A stretch of DNA of 64,000 nt from Adiantum capillus-veneris. Lineage: Eukaryota > Streptophyta > Polypodiopsida > Polypodiales > Pteridaceae. The stretch covers positions 20,103,991 to 20,167,990 of the forward strand of contig CM043942.1 of assembly GCA_014529385.2 (NCBI GenBank), in the 5' to 3' direction. The notes under the pieces were generated by a model, which made no database searches, was not told the DNA's origin, and saw nothing but the letters and a program-made list of their open reading frames with translations. Position numbers and translations under genes: made by a program. Positions 57,201-64,000 of the stretch are shown piece after piece (positions within the stretch are counted from its first letter, which is position 1; every line of letters begins with the position of its first letter).

Positions 57201-58390
57201 TCCACGCAAATAATGGTTCCACTACAAATGTAGCTGTTGTTGAGTCTTTTGGGAAAGGATGTTGTGATGCTAATGTTGATGCAGAATCGTCTTTTAGTGA
57301 AGAGTGTACCCATAATCTTGCTTTCCATGATGCATAAGTGTCAATTTCTGTAGATTCACATCTGTGGTATTTTGATAGTGGTGCTACAAAGCACATTACC
57401 TCACATCGTGGTTTGTTCACATCTCTTAAGTATGTCCTTCATGGGAGATCAGTTACTTGTGCCAACAATTCTTATCTTGTTCAAGGAGTTGTAAAGATTG
57501 TGCTTACTGCTACAAATGGTGGTTCTTTCATACTTGTCGATGCACTGTATGTACTTGGGATCAAGAATAATATTTTTTTTATCTTTGCACTTGCTAGACT
57601 TGGTCTTGTAGTCAAATTTGTGGATGAAAGATGTACAATACATGATCTCAATTTTGGTGATGAAATTATTGCACCTAGCATGTTATGTCCTAGGCTGTAT
57701 AATCTCACTTTTTATGACAAGTGTGGGCACAATTTTGCAAATGTAGTTGTGAATTCTAAGGCTATTTCTGATGCAAAAATTTGGCATGCACGTTTTGGGA
57801 ATTTGAATTTTACCATTTGTTGCGTTTGCAAAACTCTGATATGGTTGCTTCTTTGCCGCCTCTTGAAGCACTTGTCAAACATGTTTGTGAAGGTTTCATT
57901 TTGGGTACGATGTACCGTTCAAAGTTTCCAAAGGATGATTCAGTTAGGGCCACATGCAAGTTGCAGCTTGTGCATAGTGATGTTTGTGGGCCAATGCAAA
58001 CTCCATCCTCGGGCAATTACCTTTACTTCGTGACTTTAATTGATAAGTACTCCAGGCATGCATGGAGATTTTTACTCAAAGAGAAGTCCAAAGTATTTAT
58101 GTGCTTCAAACAATTTTTGGTTATGGATGAAAACTTCTCAAAAAGTATGGAGCATGGCATGATAGAAAGCATATTCTTTGGTGCAACAAACACAACACAA
58201 AAAATTGGGTGATAAGGTTTTCAAATGTATTTCTCTTTCTATAGTGCTGAAAGCAAAGGTTACATGTTGTATCATCCTCAAAAAGAATATTCTGGTATCA
58301 TGGCATGTTGTATTTGTAGAAGATTCTCTCCAGTCCTTGCTCTCATATACTACATACAATAATGGAAGCTCAAATGTAAATTCCAATGAG
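57201..58390 (+). pseudogene. Ty1/copia protease and integrase (internally deleted)
   Basis: The frame 57338-58033 includes the protease motif LWYFDSGATKHITSHRG (about 57362-57412). It continues with the pre-integrase motif IWHARFGNLNF (about 57779-57811) and, in another frame, HVCEGFILGTMYRSKFP. The integrase core starts with LQLVHSDVCGPMQ (first Asp, about 57961-58000) and TLIDKYSRHAWRFLLKEKS, but then jumps to the C-terminal part (KLGDKVFKCI-like near 58205, ILVSWHVVFVEDSL near 58288-58330). The second Asp and the Glu are missing, so part of the core is deleted. Confidence 0.85.
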
Positions 58391-60159
58391 GAAAATGTAT
58401 AGCCTATGGGGGTTTCTGAAAATGTTATTGATCAACCTATTACTGATGCAGATGTACATGATGTACTTGATGAGGAAAGGGCTCAGAATGAGAAGGCTGG
58501 AGGTATGCCTAAATGGTTGGCGCATACTTTTGTCTAGTTGTACTCATTCAGGTTCTTGCCATGCATCTTATGCATCAAACTGTCATGCTTTGGTTGTATC
58601 TAGCTTACATTATGTTGAGGAACCTATGTCTTTTGATGAAGCACAAAATTAAAAAAATTGGATGGCTATCATGGAATTAGAATATGATGCACTTATAGAA
58701 AATGACACATGGACTTTATGTGATTTGCCTCCTAGAAAAAAGTCCATTGGTACAAAGTGGGCTTACAAGTTGAAACGTAAACTAGATGGTGAGATTGATT
58801 GCTAAAATGCTTGACTTGTTGCAAAGGGTTATGCATAGAAAAAAGGCATAGATTATGAAGAGACTTTTTCTCCCACTTGTCGTATGACTACTTTGCATTT
58901 TCTATGTGCATTGGCAGATCATTTGGTTGGGATGTACATCAGTCAGACATTGCTATTGCTTTCTTGAATGGTGACATATTTGAGGAAGTTTATGTAATGC
59001 AAGCTCATGGTTTTGTCAAGAAAGGACAAGATGATAAAGTGTGTACGTGTAAGAAAGCTTTGTATGGGCTAAAGCAATCTCCTTGTCCTTGGTATGAGAA
59101 GGCTAACACTCATTTGGTCAAATGAGTCTTTCGTTAACAATCCAACAGAAAGCACATTGTATGTAAAGTGTGAGGGTGATGTACTTCTCATTGTGGTTCT
59201 TTATGTGGATGATTTGTTGAGCATTGGACTAAATAAGAGAAATATTGCTAAATTTAAGGCTAATTTGAATGATACTTTCAAGATGAAATATTTAGGGTTG
59301 TTGCATTATTGCTGGGGTATACAATTTAAGCAGTATGATGGTGGTATTGCCTTTTGTCAAAAAAGTAACATAGAGACATTTCTATGTATTCTTGGACTTG
59401 AAAATTGCAAACCTATTTCCAATCCCATGGAAATAGGTTTGAAATTAATTATTCATGATGCTGGTGATCTTGGAGATGTCACTCTTTACCAAATTATTGG
59501 TGGATGCCTCATTTATATATGCAACACGAGGCCGGATGTTTAGTTTGTAGTCTCACAAGTCAGCAGATTTATGCATAGCCCAGGGTCTAAGCATTGATAG
59601 GCTGTCAAGAGGATTTTCCGCTTTTTGAGTGGAACTTTTCTTGTTGGCTTGTTTTATCCCAAGGGGGGATCAGTGCCGCCAGACTTACATGTTTTTCCAG
59701 ACTCAGATTGGGCTAGTTGTTTTGACATGCCAGTGTCCACAAGTGGCTTTTGTTTCATGCTTGGTAGTTCATGCATATCATGTTTGAGCAAGAAGCAACC
59801 TATTGTGGCCACTTCTAGTTGTGAGGCTGAGTATAAGGCAATATTCACAGCTACAATCGAGTGTGTATGGCTTAGATGTCTTATGGCTGATTTGGGTGTT
59901 GGACAGGACACTGCTAACACTATTTATATTGATAGTCAGAGTGCATTGGCAGTTGCAAGGAACCCAATTTTTCATGCTCGCACAAAGCACATTGAGGTGC
60001 ATTAACACTATATCAAGGAGAGACTCTCAACAGGAGAGATCAGCTTAGCTTATATGACAACATAGGCCAACCTTGCAGGTCTTTTTACAAAGGCATTGTC
60101 TCATGGGAAGTTTGAAGATTTTCGCAAATCTTTGGGCTTACTCCCCTTTGTGGACTAAT
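58391..60159 (+). pseudogene. Ty1/copia reverse transcriptase and RNase H (broken)
   Basis: RT begins NWMAIMELEYDALIENDTWT (about 58658-58716) and KKSIGTKWAYKLKRKLDGEI, then after stops GIDYEETFSPTCRMTT (about 58846-58890). Next come DVHQSDIAIAFLNGDIFEEV (about 58938-58998) and ALYGLKQSPCPWYEKA. The catalytic YVDD box lies in VVLYVDDLLSIG (about 59192-59227). RNase H follows at 59625-60005: DSDWASCFDMPVSTSGFCFM and ATSSCEAEYKAIF, with IDSQSALAVARNP. The final motif ANLAGLFTKALSHGKFEDF reads through to a stop at about 60159. Gene order protease-integrase-RT-RNase H proves the copia type. About ten stops or shifts. Confidence 0.92.
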
Positions 60160-60322
60160 AACAATAACTGGAATAACTTCAACCAACAACCTTCTCCAAG
60201 TGGAGGAGGAAGAAATCAATGACCTCAAGAAAGAGCTCAAGTTAAAAATCACAAGGCACTAAAGGCGATGGAAATCAAGCAAATACATATGTTCATGTTG
60301 TGATTAAACATTAGGGACTTGA

Positions 60323-61654
60323 CACTAGGTTGGTAATGGGACACTTTTATGTCCTGGGACACTTTTATGTCCTGTTAAGTGACCATTTTCCTTGAATTAT
60401 GTCAAGAGTTTCAAAATGGATTTTGAGGTGCTATCTATCTAGAAAGTTGTTTCATGAGCTGAAAAAAACTCGACATTTTTTTGGAATATCAATTCCATCT
60501 TTAACCTTGTCCTTGCACAACATTTCACAACCTAAACTATGTGAAAAAACGGGTCCTGTTTTTCGCTTTTTTCAACTTTTTGCAACTATACCACTCTAGA
60601 ATTCATGTTTGTGAGGTCTATAATGCTAGAGAACTATCTTTAGTAGTCCTCAACATGTCCTGATGCTTCTAGGGAGAAATAAATGTTAAAGTTGTAAGTT
60701 ATGACCAAATTACAAAAATTGTCAAATCCTGTTTTTTAGCCAATTTTAGCTCTTCTATGATTTTTTTGGTGGCTTTCATGATATCCAAATGCAGTTTTGA
60801 TTTTCTATGTCATATATTGTAACATAAAGCTAATATTCCTTGAGTTTTGGGGCACCTAATACCCTATTTTGCATAGTAGACAACAATGGTTGATTTTTTC
60901 AATTATAGAAGAAAACAAAACATTCTAGTATATCAAGTGTAGCTTTTTCAATATTGTTAGTAAAATACATGGTAGTAGTAACCATATCTATTCATAAGGA
61001 TCAAATTTGGCTAGATATTGAATAGTTTCTATGGGATTCTACAACTCATAATGTTGAACCCAGTTTTTTCATGTTTGCTCATGTTTGCTGTATTTAGCAC
61101 TTCATCTTTGTCCCCAAGATTCCCCTTGGTAAGAGATGTATTATTCTTTTGACATGCTCCATGGCTCCCTATGAACCTAAAGGACAATAGGGAACTAAGA
61201 AAACATGCATATATTTTTTGTATTGAGCTTGGCTATAGAAACTTTGATGATAGGTTTGCAGAATGGTAAAAATTCAACTTTTTTGTACCTATTTCTTTTG
61301 GCAAAACAAAAAATAGTGAGTGAGAAGCAATCATCTGTTCTGATCACCAACCCATTGAAGTTAACTAGGGAATTTATCTCAAGTCCTACAAAAATCCCTA
61401 ATCTTATTTTTATGCAACAAAACGTAAGAAATGACTGTTTTGATGAAAATGTACTGGTCCATCAACTTTGGAGGCTTGGTGTGACCAAAAGATGAGAATT
61501 TTACAAGTTTCTTATTTTTTCCATGTGTGGTAGGCCTTGAACTATAACCTCATGAAAGGATTTTACAAAATGAGTGGATCTACTATGGTTTTGGAGGTTT
61601 TTTTCAAAACCCTGAAAGGACACTTTTATGTCCTGTTAGGTTACCAACCTAGTG
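60323..61654. mobile_element. TTAA-flanked TIR element, copy B
   Basis: Same ends as copy A (CACTAGGTTGGTAA inverted repeats, GGGACACTTTTATGTCC subterminal repeats), 1332 bases, over 90 percent identical overall. Flanks are TTGA (60319-60322) and TTAA (61655-61658), one base short of a perfect TTAA duplication. Main differences from copy A are a replaced segment near 60960-60985 and a small CATGTTTGCT duplication near 61075-61090. About 165 bases around 61340-61495 are identical to copy A. It lies about 160 bases after the end of the copia RNase H frame. Confidence 0.78.
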
Positions 61655-61658
61655 TTAA

Positions 61659-62488
61659 TGAACAATTTTTAATAATTCGGACCCTAGAAAGTATCAAGGT
61701 AAGCATTTTATCTTATTGATTGACTCTCGGGGCACACATTATTTCACCTCTCTTAGATGCATTAGAAACCTCAATCTATCTGAGCAATGTCGTAAGGTTT
61801 TAAAATGAAAAGGGGAGTCATTTTCAAGTCCCTAGTTTAGTTTTGAAAAAATTACTTTTTTTAGCTTTTTTCTTGCATTTGGTGTTTTTTTAATGAAAAG
61901 CAATGCCAGATCCTTATCGACAAGGCCTAGGGATGCTATGGTTCGCTTTCCATGCAATTTTTTTACTTTTCATGATTTTTTGTGCTTTTTGATGAAAAGT
62001 GAGTCTGTCTTCTTGTTTAGATGGACAAAGGGAACCCGTGATTTATTTTTAAATTTTTTTGGATTTTTTACTCTTTATACTATTTTTAGTTTTTGTGCTT
62101 TATGGAATTGTTATAAGCAATGTGCTTTTTAGGATGACCAAAACTTAAAAATAATATTTATAGTCATGGCCGTTTACATATAAACCGCCCATGCAGTGAA
62201 GAGATGGGATTAAACAAAACTTTTATGAGAATTATTTTTATAAAAAGTAGCATTGTAAATACGTTGGGGCACTACGAGAGAGTTGTAATTAAGCTAGAGT
62301 GTCAGATTACAGGATAGTTATGTCACAATCACATTAGTTGTTGAGATACCATTCCAATTAATCAATTTGTTGCAAAAATTCAAGGGGGAGGGATAAGAGT
62401 TGACCACCAAAAACAAAGGCTTGTTTTCAGCAAAGTTTCAAAAAGCTAGGAGCTATTCTAAGCTAAGAGAGGGTGCTGCTTTTGGTGA
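61659..62488. other. No gene seen
   Basis: T-rich sequence with short chance ORFs (61893-62132, 62400-62621). The last overlaps the start of the LTR-like block. Confidence 0.45.
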
Positions 62489-63340
62489 GGCGGTCCGGGG
62501 TGGGCAACAAGAGAGGCAACCTCTAAACACCCCTCAAGGATCCCGTGCTGCTCAATTGGAGTTCGGGCAACCACAAGCACAAACAGAACAACAAACCCAC
62601 ATCCACACCGAAACAAGATAGGGGCACCACCTAGTTATGGTATGCGAACTAGGACGCAAAAGAGATTTTGTCAACCAAGAAGATGTGCTACAAAACACAC
62701 ACAAGCAACCTCACACCAAGACACACACAAAATGGACCGAGAGAGCTAAAGCAAAGGGAAGAGAGAGAGAGAGGAAGGGAACTTGCATAATACCTTGTCT
62801 GTGACTTGCAAATGGAGATGGTTTGTTGTGATTCTATCATAGAGCTTGTACATAGTTAACTCAATTCTTAGTGAATGCTAAAAATTACCCAAACACACAC
62901 ACACACACTATCTTAGGGTATGCGAGACCTCTCACCACAATGCCCTCTTACAATGGACACAAAATTGGCAATGAAAACACACTAAAACACTTTCCCAAGA
63001 AAGATCAAATGATAGAAACGTAAAATACACAAGTCACATTCAATTCACCAAACCGTATTGCACAAGTGGAAGGACAAAGATTTGAACGTCGATTCACGTC
63101 TTTGATACACCCCTCAATTTATTGATGATGGAGGAACACATACAATAGTGGTTTTGAGATTTTGAACTCACGCTCTCTCACTTGTAATGTGTATCTTGAA
63201 AGCTTCCCTCACACCAAAAGTGAAGGTCACACAGTGGTTGCTACGCCTAAGTCATTCCTCATGCATAGAGTGTTGGGGTGACGTGTGAGAAATTGCAGGT
63301 TGTTTTACAAGAAGGAGAGGGGTCTATTTATAGGTTGGAG
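62489..63340 (-). repeat. LTR-like block (minus orientation)
   Basis: TGAGGCGGTCCGGGGTGGG (62489) and GGGGCACCACCTAGTT...GCGAACTAGGACGC (62621-62655) match the block at 51828-52001. A short GA run follows at about 62761-62782. On the minus strand a TATA box (63325-63332) lies about 840 bases from the block's start, so it reads as a minus-strand LTR with promoter, R and U5. No coding of the element is found to its left, so it may be a solo LTR. Confidence 0.45.
63325..63332 (-). promoter_or_regulatory. TATA box of the LTR-like block
   Basis: The minus strand reads CCTATAAATAGACC, a consensus plant TATA box in a good context. Confidence 0.55.
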
Positions 63341-63508
63341 AGCCCTCATTAAGATTTTTGGAAATCCTAATTTACAAGCTAACAAACCAGGATTATGATT
63401 TTTTATGAATATCAAAACATTGCGGGCCTTCTTTGTATGCTTGAGTCATGGATGTCAGCTCAAAATAGAGCATCATTGATGGTAGATAAAGTGAAAGTAG
63501 AGTTTTAA

Positions 63509-63511
<3 letters not shown>

Positions 63512-63555
<44 letters not shown>
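63512..63555. repeat. (GA)n microsatellite
   Basis: About 22 GA units, located upstream of the minus-strand TATA box rather than in the leader. Confidence 0.95.
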
Positions 63556-63557
<2 letters not shown>

Positions 63558-63718
63558 ACTATGCACATGTCTTGAGATGAGGTATCTTTTATGGTTAGGT
63601 CAATGGCTATTTTTTGTTAGTATGTTAGTAATCACTAAAACGTTAATGATATACTTACAACGGGTAGAATGAGGTGGATGGTTGAAGTAAGATGGTTGAA
63701 TGAAGTGAGGAAATTATT

Positions 63719-63949
63719 GTGATGGTGGTGAAGCTTGAAGAAGTACTTACTTGTGTAGGTTCCCAAAATGACTATCGATCCTCCTCTTCTTCTTCTCTTC
63801 TTTATGCCACCATCGTCAAGGTTGATTATCGCGATGAAAACGGAAATTCGGTTGATGAGATCTCCCAATTTGCAGAGGTTAAGCATGGTTTATGTCCTGA
63901 ATTTTATGTATATAGAGAGGGGAAAGATGGAATTGTACTTTGGAAGTAA
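63719..63949 (+). CDS. Short unrecognised ORF at the right edge
   Basis: From ATG at 63719 or, more likely, an exon beginning inside it, the frame has a Ser run then LYATIVKVDYRDENGNSVDE, FAEVKHGLCPEFYVYREGKD and GIVLWK before TAA at 63947. Alternating hydrophobic residues suggest beta-strands. No domain recognised. It could be an exon of a gene reaching beyond the window. Confidence 0.25.
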   Translation: MMVVKLEEVLTCVGSQNDYRSSSSSSLLYATIVKVDYRDENGNSVDEISQFAEVKHGLCPEFYVYREGKDGIVLWK

Positions 63950-64000
63950 TAGAGAGAAGCATAGAGATGGCGTATGTACATGGAGAGCTCATATGAGAGC

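Overview
The window looks like nuclear DNA of a land plant with a large, repeat-rich genome. The evidence is plant-type LTR retrotransposons (Ty3/gypsy chromoviruses, Tat-type elements with a second RNase H, Ty1/copia), a PPR gene relic, GT-AG introns, very long gene-poor stretches and long GA microsatellites. I cannot name the species. The mix would suit a fern, lycophyte or gymnosperm, but that is inference. No gene in the window looks fully intact: almost every coding stretch carries stop codons or frameshifts.

Layout. 1-3211 (+): 3' part of a dead chromovirus (RT, RNase H, integrase, chromodomain) and its 3' LTR. 3313-5345: a short unknown ORF, then a decayed PPR gene. 5405-9300 (+): an old gypsy element with a 246-bp hAT-like MITE inside it. 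9.5-11.7 kb: gene-free, with a 455-bp foldback element. 11762-14215 (-): a second dead chromovirus. 14.6-15.8 kb: a gag zinc-knuckle piece (+), and a minus-strand LTR end with a Met-tRNA primer site. 15899-16454 (+): a broken CENH3-like histone. 16.64-17.76 kb: three tandem ~370-bp palindromic units. 17895-19227 and 60323-61654: two copies of a 1.33-kb TTAA-flanked terminal-inverted-repeat element. 19.2-26.2 kb: decayed minus-strand coding pieces and gene-free DNA.

26.7-38.7 kb is the unusual part. It is a cluster of spliced, lightly broken genes: an unrecognised gene (+, 26695-27892); a histone-H3-like domain fused to a Ulp1-type peptidase with a KKSP-rich tail (-, 28374-30335); head-to-head with it a coiled-coil/RING-like gene (+, 31110-34130); an FCP1-like HAD phosphatase gene with long internal repeats (+, 34324-36865); and a minus-strand gene (37801-38691) carrying an HGKG...DG motif and a Cys cluster. 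Arrays of the palindrome TGTGCTATATAGCACA sit inside and beside these genes. I read this as a relic of a large protein-coding mobile element or of an undescribed gene set. The domain calls are well supported; the unit itself is inference.

38.7-50.3 kb: two Tat-type elements in opposite orientation. The minus-strand one (38688-43531) is nearly open, with one stop in gag, and ends abruptly against the HGKG gene. The plus-strand one (45010-48365) lacks its 5' part but keeps its integrase, polypurine tract and a ~1.9-kb LTR. 50.3-52.1 kb: minus-strand remnants of the family seen at 5.4-9.3 kb, then an LTR-like block. 52.3-55.6 kb: ORFs rich in W-x-P-K motifs, a minus-strand coiled-coil ORF and a long homopurine tract. 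56.6-60.2 kb (+): a broken Ty1/copia element. 61.7-64.0 kb: AT-rich DNA, another LTR-like block and an edge ORF.
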